Shown: positions 43,443 to 52,291 of the stretch, one piece after another
How the letters are laid out: each line of letters begins with the position of its first letter
Numbering within the stretch: the stretch's first letter is position 1
NCBI GenBank assembly: GCA_041752315.1
Contig: JBGSHJ010000046.1
Location: 1 to 64,000 of the forward strand
From: SYFY01 sp041752315
Lineage (GTDB): Bacteria > Pseudomonadota > Gammaproteobacteria > Pseudomonadales > Azotimanducaceae
Direction: 5' to 3'
Length of the DNA stretch: 64,000 nt
The notes under the pieces: model-generated
Databases searched by the model: none
What the model was told of the DNA's origin: nothing
Seen by the model: only the letters and a program-made list of their open reading frames with translations
Position numbers and translations under genes: made by a program

Positions 43443-44387
43443 TCAGGGCCGCTGCTGCATGAGGTAACGAGCCGCCCCGGCGAGTCCAGGCATTTCGTCC
43501 AGTACCAGAAAGAGCGGAATCTGACGGACCACTTCAGTCAGCATGCCACGTTCGTCGAACCGTCTGCGCATCGGACTCGAAACTGCAAACTCCTTCAACC
43601 TCGGCACGATGCCACCACCGATGTAAACGCCACCGGTCGCCAACGTGGTGACTGCGAGGTTTCCCGCCGCCGTTCCGAGAAATCCGAAAAAGAGTTCCAG
43701 CGTCTGATGACAGAGTGGATCGGCAACATCGACACCTGCAGCACTGATCTGCGCGGCCGTCAGGTCAGCCGGTGACACACCCCAGACTTCGCAGAGCGCC
43801 GCATAAAGATTGACCAGTCCCGGTCCACTCAAGACCGCTTCCCAGCAGACATGTGGAACCCGTCGTGACAAGGCAGCCCAGAGCTCGGCCTCCAGCGCGT
43901 TGGTGATCGCCAGATCAGCATGGCCGCCTTCACTGGGAAACACCTGATACTGTCCGGCGACCGGTACCAGCGTTGCCATTCCGCAGCCGCTGCCAGGGCC
44001 GATCAGCGCTTTCACTCCCTGTTTGGCGGTCGATGCATCACCACCGATCTGGCGCAAGTTGACCAAGTAGGGAACCGAGTGCGCAAGAGCAACAAAATCG
44101 TTCACCAGCAGAACACTGGTCGATAGCTCCTCGCCCAGTTCAACGCTGTCGAAAACCGCACCATGGTTGGTTATGCGGACCCGACCATCACGGATCGGCC
44201 CGGCAACTGCCAGGCAGATTCGCTCAGGCACTTTGGCCTCGAGCATCTGCAGGGCTTGTGTGATCAACTCACCGGCAGTACCCATCTGCTGGGTCTGGAG
44301 CACGACGGACCTGCCAGGTTCGCCTGCTTCATCGGTGAGCGCGAAGCGTGCATGGGTGCCCCCGATGTCAGCGACCAGTGCGATCAT
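43443..44387 (-). CDS. glk: glucokinase
   Basis: A 314-residue ROK-independent bacterial glucokinase that phosphorylates glucose at C6. The start MIALVADIGGTHARFAL at 44387 matches the E. coli-type N-terminus with phosphate loop DIGGTHARFAL. Further motifs are LAVAGPIRDGRVRITNHG, LLVNDFVALAHSVP, IGPGSGCGMATLVP and FPSEGGHADLA. Length agrees with E. coli Glk (321). Its ATG overlaps the stop of the upstream PRISE-like reductase as ATGA, showing an operon. The frame before 44387 has no similarity. Confidence 0.95.
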   Translation of the reverse strand: MIALVADIGGTHARFALTDEAGEPGRSVVLQTQQMGTAGELITQALQMLEAKVPERICLAVAGPIRDGRVRITNHGAVFDSVELGEELSTSVLLVNDFVALAHSVPYLVNLRQIGGDASTAKQGVKALIGPGSGCGMATLVPVAGQYQVFPSEGGHADLAITNALEAELWAALSRRVPHVCWEAVLSGPGLVNLYAALCEVWGVSPADLTAAQISAAGVDVADPLCHQTLELFFGFLGTAAGNLAVTTLATGGVYIGGGIVPRLKEFAVSSPMRRRFDERGMLTEVVRQIPLFLVLDEMPGLAGAARYLMQQRP

Positions 44388-45439
44388 GGCAGAAGCCTGG
44401 CTTGTTGCATGGCAGTGAAGTGTCGGGCGAACATTTGAGCCGTATCGATGCATGCAGAAAATCCGTGTTCACGAATCTTGATGGTGCTGAGCAGCGTGGT
44501 GGCACCACCCATCGTGCCAAACACGGCGTCCGCAAATTCCCAGGAGGAGCCCACCAGCGCCGCCAGACTGTACGGCTGCAGCCGATGCTTCGTGACGAGC
44601 CGTTCCCACAGGTCTTCGTATTGTGGCATCACCAGACGCAGGTGTTGCTTCTCCGCGGGTCCCGCTGCAACACCCAGCATGCCCATCAATTCCGGCCAGA
44701 GCGCCGTCCACTCCACGACATCGCCATTGGTGACATTGTAGGTTTCATTGCGAGCCCGTTTTGACTGACCGGCCCAGAGAATGGCTTCTGCTAGCAGGTG
44801 AGCATCCGTTGCTTCCGTGACAAAACCGCTGCCGCCAGGATAGCCTGCAGGCTTGCCGAGAGCCTGCATCAACGCTGCATAAACACCAATCGCTGCCACC
44901 ATGTTCATGGGACTGCCGACGGCGAGGCCACAGACAATCTGCGGGCGCACGATGGTGAAGTGCCAATCGGCGAATTGCTGCCGCTGGCGCACCATGTCTT
45001 CCTGGCTCCAGTAAAAATTCGGGCCAGGTGGCCTTGGCTGAGACTCCTTCCCAGGCAAGCTCATTGGCCGATAGTGTGCAGCATAGGCCTTGGTACCCTG
45101 CAATACCGTCAGGTGGTGCGTCGGCGAAACAAAGTCGAGCACGTTTTCCAGCATGTCGGTATTGATGCGGATCTGCTCTTCATCCTTCCACCCGGCGATC
45201 AGCGCAGGCTGCTCAAACAGTGCGCAATACACAATGTGGGTCACATCCTGCAGCGCTCCAAACGCTGACGCACAGGCCTGCCTGTGCAACAGATCAAGCT
45301 GGAGCCAGTTGGCACGTGTCGGAAAATCCGGTGCACGGCGGCTCACCGCCGTTATTCTTGCATCACCGGCCAACTCGAGCGCGTGGATCACCGCCCGCCC
45401 GACCAGGCCGAGACCACCAATCACCAGATAGTGTTTCAT
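44384..45439 (-). CDS. PRISE-like NAD(P)-dependent epimerase/reductase (extended SDR)
   Basis: A 351-residue Rossmann-fold protein. The N-terminus MKHYLVIGGLGLVGRAVIH carries the GxxGxxG nucleotide loop, and PNFYWSQEDM near residue 145 matches the NFYY-type motif of the progesterone-5-beta-reductase/iridoid-synthase-like (PRISE) SDR subfamily, where the conserved tyrosine and a lysine (KAYAAHY region) act in enone reduction. ETYNVTNGDVVEW near 240 is also typical. Start ATG 45439 gives the usual size of about 350. It is cotranscribed with glk and divergent from the ABC importer. A plant-like enone substrate is not implied. Confidence 0.75.
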   Translation of the reverse strand: MKHYLVIGGLGLVGRAVIHALELAGDARITAVSRRAPDFPTRANWLQLDLLHRQACASAFGALQDVTHIVYCALFEQPALIAGWKDEEQIRINTDMLENVLDFVSPTHHLTVLQGTKAYAAHYRPMSLPGKESQPRPPGPNFYWSQEDMVRQRQQFADWHFTIVRPQIVCGLAVGSPMNMVAAIGVYAALMQALGKPAGYPGGSGFVTEATDAHLLAEAILWAGQSKRARNETYNVTNGDVVEWTALWPELMGMLGVAAGPAEKQHLRLVMPQYEDLWERLVTKHRLQPYSLAALVGSSWEFADAVFGTMGGATTLLSTIKIREHGFSACIDTAQMFARHFTAMQQARLLP

Positions 45440-45545
45440 GCCGGCATTCTCGACGATGGTCAGAACTTGCGCAAAGCACTTCTGGTCCGGCCGAGGATCC
45501 TGGGGTGGGTACAGATCGAAGGCAGGATGGGCTATCGTTCGCACC

Positions 45546-47132
45546 ATGAACATTCTTCGGCGGCTTGTATTCAAGGCATCGTTTCTGCTCCTGCTGACCA
45601 CCCCGTTGGCAGGCGTTTTTGTGCACGCCGTCGCCGCCGTCCCGACGATACATCTGGGCCTGGCCGGTGAACCTGCCACCCTCGACCCGCATCGGTACAA
45701 CCTTCGTGTCGAGGAGTCTGTGCTGGGCGACCTGTTCCTCGGTCTCACGACTTTCAGCGCCGAAGGCAAGATCATGCCCGGAGCCGCCACCCACTGGACG
45801 ACCAGCGAGGACGGCCTGATCTGGACTTTCCACCTGCGAGCAGACGGTCGCTGGTCGGATGGCAAACCAGTTACCGCACACGATTTTGTGTACGCCTTCC
45901 AGCGCCTGCTCAACCCGAAGACCGCTGCAAGTCTGGCCTACTTCATGTATCCCTTGAAAAACGCTGAAGCGGTCAGCAAGGGCGAAATGCAGCTTCAGGA
46001 CACTGGAGTCAGAGCCGTTGATGATCTGACTCTTGAACTGACCCTGGCACTGCCCTATCCGCACCTGCCGGAGCGTCTGCTGTACCCGACCGCCTTCCCC
46101 GTGCCCAGACATGTCATAGACCGTGTCGGAGATCTGTGGGTAAAGCCCGAGAACTGGGTATCCAATGGCGCCTACATCCTGCGCGACTGGAAGCCGCAGC
46201 AGCACATCGAACTGGCCCTCAACCCACAATTCCCGCAGGCTCCCGCGACCCCGTCCGTCTTTTATCACAGCCTCGCCAATGGGCAGAATGCCTATAACAG
46301 GTATCGCGCAGGAGACATGGATGCGATCGCCGGATTTCCGGCCGGTGAACTGGCAACCCTGAGTACAACCCGCGCTGCCGAGCTGAGATTATCGCCGCAG
46401 CTGTCGATGATGTACCTCGTCTTCAACACCAGACTGCCGCCGTTCAACGATGCCCGTGTTCGCAAGGCGCTGTCGATGGTGGTTGAGCCTTCCATACTGA
46501 CGGACAAGGTCCTTCGTTCGGGTGACCTAGCCGCCACCTCTTTTGTGCCACCTATGGTTGCCAACTACGATCATCCGGTACTCCCGCATGCAACCGTACC
46601 GCTTCGCGAGCGACAGATGCAGGCGCGAGCCCTGCTCACCGCCGCCGGTTACGGCCCTGACAAGCCGCTCAACGTCGTGCTTCGATACGCCACGGGCACC
46701 GACGGCAAGAAGGCCAATCTGGCGACGGCCGCGTTCTGGCAACAGATCGGTGTCAAGGTCGAACTGCATCAGGCTGAACTCAAGGTTCACTACGGCGACC
46801 TGCGACAGGGTGACTTCATGGTCGCCCAGGCCGGATGGCTTGGAGAAAGCAACCCGGAACACTATCTCGGGCTACTGCATGGCAGCACCGGCGATACCAA
46901 CTATGGCGGCTATCACAATCCGGGCGTGGATAAACTCCTGGACGATGCTCGTGGGCAAAAGGACATCGCAGTTCGCCATGCGCTGCTGCGTGAGGCGGAG
47001 ATCCTTGCCATGCAGGACTATCCGGTCATGCCACTGTTTGCGCTCACCACACGACGCCTCGTCCGGCCGGATCTGCGTGGCTGGTATGAAAACCCGCGTG
47101 ACGCACATCCGGCGCGTTTTCTGCAGCGTTGA
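45546..47132 (+). CDS. peptide/nickel-type ABC transporter solute-binding protein
   Basis: A 528-residue periplasmic binding protein (SBP family 5, OppA/DppA-like). A signal peptide spans about residues 1-27 (FLLLLTTPLAGVFVHAVA) without a lipobox cysteine. LGLAGEPATLDPHRYNL, WTFHLRADGRWSDGKPVTAHDFVYAFQRL and NPEHYLGLLHGSTGDTNYGGYHNPGVDKLLDDAR are family hallmarks. Start ATG 45546 was chosen by the signal peptide. The two permease genes follow directly. The ligand is probably an oligopeptide by similarity to OppA, not proven. Confidence 0.9.
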   Translation: MNILRRLVFKASFLLLLTTPLAGVFVHAVAAVPTIHLGLAGEPATLDPHRYNLRVEESVLGDLFLGLTTFSAEGKIMPGAATHWTTSEDGLIWTFHLRADGRWSDGKPVTAHDFVYAFQRLLNPKTAASLAYFMYPLKNAEAVSKGEMQLQDTGVRAVDDLTLELTLALPYPHLPERLLYPTAFPVPRHVIDRVGDLWVKPENWVSNGAYILRDWKPQQHIELALNPQFPQAPATPSVFYHSLANGQNAYNRYRAGDMDAIAGFPAGELATLSTTRAAELRLSPQLSMMYLVFNTRLPPFNDARVRKALSMVVEPSILTDKVLRSGDLAATSFVPPMVANYDHPVLPHATVPLRERQMQARALLTAAGYGPDKPLNVVLRYATGTDGKKANLATAAFWQQIGVKVELHQAELKVHYGDLRQGDFMVAQAGWLGESNPEHYLGLLHGSTGDTNYGGYHNPGVDKLLDDARGQKDIAVRHALLREAEILAMQDYPVMPLFALTTRRLVRPDLRGWYENPRDAHPARFLQR

Positions 47133-47138
47133 TCCGGG

Positions 47139-48050
47139 ATGCGACTGATAGCCCGGCGGCTGGTCACCATTGGCCTGACATTCCTGGTGATTGTCACGCT
47201 GATCTTCCTTCTGCTTCGCCTGACACCGGGTGGTCCGTTCGACGGCGAGCGTGCCCTGCCACCGGAAGTCGAAGCCAATCTGCGCGCTGCCTACCATCTG
47301 GACAAGCCGCTGGTGGAACAGTACGGGCGGTATCTCGCAAGTTTGCTGCAGGGTGATCTGGGACCTTCGTTCCGGCAAAAGGACTTCACCGTTAACGAAC
47401 TTGTTGCACAAGGACTCCCGGTCAGCCTGATGGTCGGTGCCTGCGCGCTGGTCCTGGCCTTGTTCCTGGGAATGCTGACCGGGACACTGGCTGCCTTGCA
47501 GCCAGGACAACTCATCGACGTGGCACTGATGGGTTTGATCAATCTGGGCCTGGCGATCCCGGGGATCATCATCGCGCCAATCTGCGTCCTCGTGTTTGCA
47601 GTATTGCTGGGCTGGCTGCCAGCCGGTGGTGTCGGTACGCCGCAACACTATCTGTTGCCGATCATCGCAGCGGCGCTTCCTTACGCTGCGGCGATTGCAC
47701 GCCTGTGGCGCGGTGCCGTACTTGAAGCGCTCGGTGAACCGCATGTGCTCACCGCGCGTGCCAAGGGGTTGCCTCGATCCCGCCTTCTGCTGCGTCATGT
47801 CTTTCCCGTTGCCGCGATACCGCTGGTCTCCTGGCTTTCACCGCTCGCGGCGGGTTTGCTGACCGGCACGGTTGTGGTCGAACAGGTGTTCGAACTGCCC
47901 GGCATCGGCCGCTACTTCGTGCAAGCAGCCATCAATCGCGACTACACACTGGTCATGGGCGTGGCGCTGGTCTTTGCAGCGATGATCCTGGTCTTCAATT
48001 TCTGTGTCGACATGGCCTATCGACTGCTCGATCCCCGCATCAGAATATGA
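47139..48050 (+). CDS. ABC transporter permease, OppB/DppB type
   Basis: A 303-residue inner-membrane permease with six helices. The N-terminus RLIARRLVTIGLTFLVIVTLIFLLLRLTPGGPF is typical of OppB, and the EAA loop is visible as ARAKGLPRSRLLLRHVFPVAAIPLV. It starts 6 bases after the binding-protein gene and overlaps the next permease by 4 bases, so these three genes form one unit. No ATPase gene follows. Confidence 0.92.
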   Translation: MRLIARRLVTIGLTFLVIVTLIFLLLRLTPGGPFDGERALPPEVEANLRAAYHLDKPLVEQYGRYLASLLQGDLGPSFRQKDFTVNELVAQGLPVSLMVGACALVLALFLGMLTGTLAALQPGQLIDVALMGLINLGLAIPGIIIAPICVLVFAVLLGWLPAGGVGTPQHYLLPIIAAALPYAAAIARLWRGAVLEALGEPHVLTARAKGLPRSRLLLRHVFPVAAIPLVSWLSPLAAGLLTGTVVVEQVFELPGIGRYFVQAAINRDYTLVMGVALVFAAMILVFNFCVDMAYRLLDPRIRI

Positions 48051-48883
48051 CCAGTCGTCTGACACAGACCCTGTTTGGATCTGCAACCGCCTGGGTCATG
48101 ACCGCGTTGCTCTGCAGCATCGTGGTGTTTGTAATGATGGTTCCGCTGCTGTCGGGCTGGGAGGCTGAGACAGTCGACTGGGACGCGCTCGAATCACCGC
48201 CCAGTGCCAGCCACTGGTTCGGTACTGACCTTGCCGGCCGCGATCTGTTGACGAGGATTGCCGAAGGTGGCCGTCTGTCACTTGGCATCGCGATACTGTC
48301 GACCGCGATCAGTGTCCTGATCGGAGTTCCGTACGGTGCGCTTGCCGGCTATCTGGGTGGACGAGTGGATCAATGGATGATGCGTCTGGTCGATACGCTG
48401 TACGCGCTGCCTTTCATTCTGGTGGTGATCCTGCTGGTCGTGGTGGTCGGACGAAATACCTGGCTCCTGTTTGCGGGACTCGGGGCAGTCTACTGGCTGG
48501 ACATCGCACGTATCGTGCGCGGTCAGACACTGCGGATACGCAGTGCCGGTTACATCGCCGCTGCCCGCGGCATGGGAGCCTCGACCCGCTGGATCGTGCT
48601 GCGGCATCTGCTGCCAAATGTCGCTGGAATCGCGCTGGTGTATGCCACGCTCACCGTACCCGGAATCGTTCTGGCCGAGAGTTTCCCGAGCTTTCTGGGG
48701 CTGGGAGTGCAAGAGCCTGCTGCCAGTTGGGGGGTACTCATCGCCGACGGGGCAGCCAACATGGAAGCTGCACCCTGGACTCTCCTCTATCCTGCTTTTT
48801 TTCTGGTGGTTACGGTCTGGACTCTGAACATGCTGGGCGACCGGTTACGGGATGCGCTCGACCCACATCTGGCCCATCGCTGA
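48047..48883 (+). CDS. ABC transporter permease, OppC/DppC type
   Basis: A 278-residue permease partner. Conserved OppC features are the SASHWFGTDLAGRDLLTRIAEGGRLSL segment near residue 50 and the EAA loop AARGMGASTRWIVLRHLLPNVAGI near 175, which contacts the ATPase. It ends in DPHLAH. No OppD/OppF-like ATP-binding gene lies downstream; the next gene is an unrelated LLM oxidoreductase 133 bases away, so ATPases must come from elsewhere. Confidence 0.92.
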   Translation: MTSRLTQTLFGSATAWVMTALLCSIVVFVMMVPLLSGWEAETVDWDALESPPSASHWFGTDLAGRDLLTRIAEGGRLSLGIAILSTAISVLIGVPYGALAGYLGGRVDQWMMRLVDTLYALPFILVVILLVVVVGRNTWLLFAGLGAVYWLDIARIVRGQTLRIRSAGYIAAARGMGASTRWIVLRHLLPNVAGIALVYATLTVPGIVLAESFPSFLGLGVQEPAASWGVLIADGAANMEAAPWTLLYPAFFLVVTVWTLNMLGDRLRDALDPHLAHR

Positions 48884-49016
48884 AAGACGGTTGCCTCGCT
48901 TCAGATCTGCGCACTGCGGGGTTGTGCCAGGCGCGTCTTCACGCCAGCATTCACGACATGTTGCCCGGGAAGTGCAGTGACTTTACCGGTAGGGATTCTG
49001 ACCAGGAGACACCAGC

Positions 49017-49946
49017 ATGGGTATCGGAGCCGGTATCGGCATCGCCAACTTCACGTTCGATGATGTGCGCGGTTTTTGGCAATGGGTAGATCTGTGCGAA
49101 AGCGGTGGTGTCGATTCGATCTGGCAGAGCGATCGAATCATAGGGACCGACTCGAACCTCGAGTGCATGAGTGTCATGGCCGCCCTGGCAGGTCGTACCC
49201 GGAGATTGAAGTTCGGCATGAACGTGGCAAGCCTGGGGCTGCGCGATCCCGTGATCATGGCCAAAGCCTGCGCAACCATCGACGTACTTTCCGAAGGCCG
49301 ACTGCTGCCTGCGTTTGGCGTTGGCAGCGCCGTGTCGCGGGACTACCTCGCAACTGGCACCCCCACCAAGGGGCGCGGTGAGCGGGCGGCCGAAGGTCTG
49401 GAGATCCTGACCCGCCTGTGGACCCAGGACAGCGTGACCTTTACCGGCAAACACTACCAGTTGCAGGAGGCATCCATCGCTCCGAGGCCGGTCCAGAGCC
49501 CCATGCCACTCTGGGTTGGCGGCTCGGCACAACAAGCCATTGAACGCACCGCGCGCTGGGGCACAGGCTGGCAGGCTGGCATCGAAAACGCGGAGGACGT
49601 ACGGCCGGTGATCGCCGGTATCAAGGCACGTGCGCAGGTACTTGGACGACCGATGGATCCAGACCACTTTGGCGCCGGCTTCGGCTTTCGATTTGGCAGC
49701 CCGGATGAACCCATGGTGATGCGCTACAACGCGCTCTTGAGCAAGCGACTGGGCAAGGAAGCGAATGGGTTCACGGCAGTGGGTGACACAGCCGATATGA
49801 TGGCACTTGCACACCAGTTTCTCGATGCGGGTGTTCGCAAGTTCATACTTCGGCCAATTGCCAACGGCACGGCGGACATGCTGAACCAGACCAGACTCAT
49901 GATCGAAAAGCTGCTGCCTGAATTATCGGCACTCAACAAGAAGTAA
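49017..49946 (+). CDS. LLM-class flavin/F420-dependent oxidoreductase
   Basis: A 309-residue luciferase-like TIM barrel. GGAG lies upstream of ATG 49017. IWQSDRIIGTDSNLECMSVMAALAGRTRRLKFGMNV, ATIDVLSEGRLLPAFGVGS and FTGKHYQLQEASIAPRPVQ are typical of the family, and PMPLWVGGSA follows. The subgroup resembles F420-type enzymes but the cofactor cannot be decided from sequence. It is 20 bases before the pyrophosphatase gene, perhaps cotranscribed. Confidence 0.87.
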   Translation: MGIGAGIGIANFTFDDVRGFWQWVDLCESGGVDSIWQSDRIIGTDSNLECMSVMAALAGRTRRLKFGMNVASLGLRDPVIMAKACATIDVLSEGRLLPAFGVGSAVSRDYLATGTPTKGRGERAAEGLEILTRLWTQDSVTFTGKHYQLQEASIAPRPVQSPMPLWVGGSAQQAIERTARWGTGWQAGIENAEDVRPVIAGIKARAQVLGRPMDPDHFGAGFGFRFGSPDEPMVMRYNALLSKRLGKEANGFTAVGDTADMMALAHQFLDAGVRKFILRPIANGTADMLNQTRLMIEKLLPELSALNKK

Positions 49947-49966
49947 CGAGGCAAGGACGTAACCTG

Positions 49967-50533
49967 ATGAACATCTCCGCCATCCCGACCGGCTGCAATC
50001 CACCTGACGACGTGAACGTGATCATCGAAGTACCCATTGGTGGTGAGCCGATCAAATATGAAATGCACAAGGCATCCGGAGCGCTGATGGTGGATCGTTT
50101 CCTGTATACCTCCATGCGCTATCCAGGCAACTACGGCTTCATTCCGAACACATTGTCCGATGACGGCGATCCGGTCGATGTCCTCGTCGTCAACACACGT
50201 GCCATCACCCCCGGCGCCTTCCTGAGTTGCCGCCCAATCGGCGTGCTGCTGATGAAAGATGAAGCGGGTGGTGACGAGAAGATCATTGCAGTCCCCACGA
50301 CGCGATTGACGAGGCGCTACGAAAACGTCCTCAACTACACCGACCTGCCTGATATCACCGTGCAACAGGTGGAGCACTTCTTCGCCCACTACAAGGATCT
50401 GGAGCCAGGCAAATGGGTGAAGATTGACCGCTGGGCAGACGCAGAGGTCGCCAGACAGAAGATCATGGAGGGCATCCAGAGAGCAAAAGGTTCATTCAAT
50501 CCGCTCTCACGAGTGCACAATTACCTGGTCTGA
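49967..50533 (+). CDS. ppa: inorganic pyrophosphatase (family I)
   Basis: A 188-residue soluble enzyme that hydrolyses diphosphate and pulls biosynthetic reactions forward. The metal-binding signature DGDPVDVLV is near residue 66; EVPIGGEPIKYEMHKASG, RFLYTSMRYPGNYGFIP and FFAHYKDLEPGKWVKI are conserved. Length fits the E. coli enzyme (176) with a short N-terminal addition. A DUF6491-like lipoprotein follows 18 bases later. Confidence 0.96.
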   Translation: MNISAIPTGCNPPDDVNVIIEVPIGGEPIKYEMHKASGALMVDRFLYTSMRYPGNYGFIPNTLSDDGDPVDVLVVNTRAITPGAFLSCRPIGVLLMKDEAGGDEKIIAVPTTRLTRRYENVLNYTDLPDITVQQVEHFFAHYKDLEPGKWVKIDRWADAEVARQKIMEGIQRAKGSFNPLSRVHNYLV

Positions 50534-50551
50534 ATCGCCTGGAGGCCCGTG

Positions 50552-51004
50552 ATGAGAATAACGACGTTCGTCATGTTCACCGCAATGGCAGTTGTCGCGG
50601 CTGGCTGCGCGGGCAAGGCCGAGAACAAGGGGCCACCCCCATCCGTTGAAGCAATACTTGCCAGCAGCCTCACGGAATCCGACTACGGCAAACCCGAACG
50701 CTGTCTCAAGGTCAGCGACTACCAGAAGATCCGTGTGCTCGACAGACAGCACCTCCTGTTTGAGGGTCGAGGTGACAAGGTATGGCTTAACAAACTGCGG
50801 ACCGAGTGTCCTGGCCTGCGCAAGAACGCCATTCTCCGCCTCGATATCCTGACTTCGCGGGTATGCAATCTTGATACGGTCACGTCCATTGAAGTCAGGC
50901 GTTATTACGTCGACAGGTTGAGTGCGACGTGCAGTCTGGGCCCGTTCATGCAGATACCGAGAGAGCAGGCTGAATTCCTGAAGAAGGAAATCCGCGGCAA
51001 GTAG
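50552..51004 (+). CDS. DUF6491-like lipoprotein
   Basis: A 150-residue lipoprotein. ATG 50552 is preferred, with GGAGG 7 bases upstream; a GTG is one codon earlier. The signal peptide ends in the lipobox VVAAGC at about residue 19. The mature part has conserved-looking cysteines and the pattern RCLKVSDYQKIRVLDRQHLLFEGRGDKVWLNKL, followed by a LRTECPGL segment, as in DUF6491 proteins of gammaproteobacteria. Function unknown; it may be cotranscribed with ppa. Confidence 0.7.
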   Translation: MRITTFVMFTAMAVVAAGCAGKAENKGPPPSVEAILASSLTESDYGKPERCLKVSDYQKIRVLDRQHLLFEGRGDKVWLNKLRTECPGLRKNAILRLDILTSRVCNLDTVTSIEVRRYYVDRLSATCSLGPFMQIPREQAEFLKKEIRGK

Positions 51005-51068
51005 CGAGAGAATCGTCTGTGAGGTACAGGCGAACTCACTCAATCTCGCACGCCCACCAGGACCCCGG

Positions 51069-51818
51069 TCACTGAATCGACCGCGCCTGGGCGACATAGC
51101 CACGATTCCAGGTCGGTGAAATGGTCAACTCGTTGATGCAGACGTGCCTGGGCAACTGGGCCAGGAAGCGTATCGTTTCGCCACAATCTTCAGGTTGCAC
51201 CATAAGAGCGCGGTCTTGCGCAGAAGGTGGAACCGGGCGGCTGTCGAGAATGGCCGTGGCTACTTCCCCGGGACAGAATGCAACGGCCCGGACCCCGTGC
51301 ATGCCGGCTTCCAGGTTCAGGCTCTCGTTCATCGCGTTCATGCCAAACTTTGCAGCCGAATAGGCAGGCCCGGTAACCGCACCAACGTGTTTTCCCGCCC
51401 ACGAAGAGACATTGATGATCAGACCATCCTGTTGCGCGATCATGTGAGGCAATACAGCGTTTGCGCAGTAGAACGCACCGTCCAGGTCGATGCGGATCAC
51501 CTGGTCCCAGTCTTCCATCGTCAGGTATTTCCAGTTCCGGTTCTTCACGTTCATGCCGGCGCTTGAGACCAGCACATCGATGCGACCATGGCGGGCAATG
51601 ATGGTCCCGACAGCCTTGCGGACCGCAGCCTTGTCACTGACATCAAGCGCCAGAACCTCGCCGCCGGTTTTCCCCGCGACGTCGGCAAGCTTGTCAGCCC
51701 GCCGCCCGGACAACACGAGCTTCATGCCCGCCTCAGCCAGAGCAATGGCCGCAGCTTCGCCAATGCCCGAGCCTGCGCCCGTGATCCACGCGACCTTTCC
51801 CGTGAGTGACTGCAACAT
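51069..51818 (-). CDS. SDR-family oxidoreductase
   Basis: A 249-residue short-chain dehydrogenase. The cofactor loop is TGAGSGIGEAAA; ALDVSD, VSSAGMN (replacing NNAG) and the catalytic set S in INVSSWAGKH, Y and K in YSAAKFGMNA are present. FCPGEVATAIL follows the active site. Substrate unknown. It lies at the edge of the decayed accessory segment and convergent with the lipoprotein gene. Confidence 0.9.
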   Translation of the reverse strand: MLQSLTGKVAWITGAGSGIGEAAAIALAEAGMKLVLSGRRADKLADVAGKTGGEVLALDVSDKAAVRKAVGTIIARHGRIDVLVSSAGMNVKNRNWKYLTMEDWDQVIRIDLDGAFYCANAVLPHMIAQQDGLIINVSSWAGKHVGAVTGPAYSAAKFGMNAMNESLNLEAGMHGVRAVAFCPGEVATAILDSRPVPPSAQDRALMVQPEDCGETIRFLAQLPRHVCINELTISPTWNRGYVAQARSIQ

Positions 51819-51844
51819 CAGGTTCTCCGTTTGTCGGACTGCTT

Positions 51845-52291
51845 TTACTTGAATATCTTCTGGTCAGTAGCATCAGGTGTGGACAGCATGGCCACATAGC
51901 CCAGCGACGAGTGAACCTGGATGCATCCGCATGGTCGGTGAACAATCGCACCACACAATAATGTCAGATCGCGGAACTTTCCAAGGCAGCTACGAGCGGA
52001 CGATCCATACCTTGGCATCCTCGATGCACCGGATCAACATAAAACGGCGCAGACGCCCGGTCTTGCCGGATATGTCTAGCGGATCGATGTTCAGTCGCCC
52101 TACCGCCTTGACCAAGGTGCTCTCCCTTACCACCAACGTACCTCTCCTGCCTTCAAGAACGTGTTCTCTCCTGATCGATAATCCTGAATCAGTCGATCCA
52201 GAAAACGAAATCCTTCTCCAACTGCCGATGCCACTAGGTCATCAATACCCTTGGGCCGCCTCCTCACACTTTCTGCAAGCCAGGTCTTCAT
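51845..52291 (-). pseudogene. GNAT acetyltransferase pseudogene with several frameshifts
   Basis: Fragments of one GNAT protein lie in order on the minus strand but in different frames: PKGIDDLVASAVGEGFRFLDRL..RSGENTFLKAGE (about 52260-52127), LVKAVGRLNIDPLDISGKTGRLRRF (about 52110-52035), a worn YVDPVHRG...LVAALESS acetyl-CoA loop, VRLFTDHADASRF (from 51954) and SSLGYVAMLSTPDATDQKIFK ending at TAA 51845-51847. A single missing base after DASRF breaks the FYSSLGY motif, a clear one-base deletion. The gene can no longer make a full protein. Confidence 0.75.
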
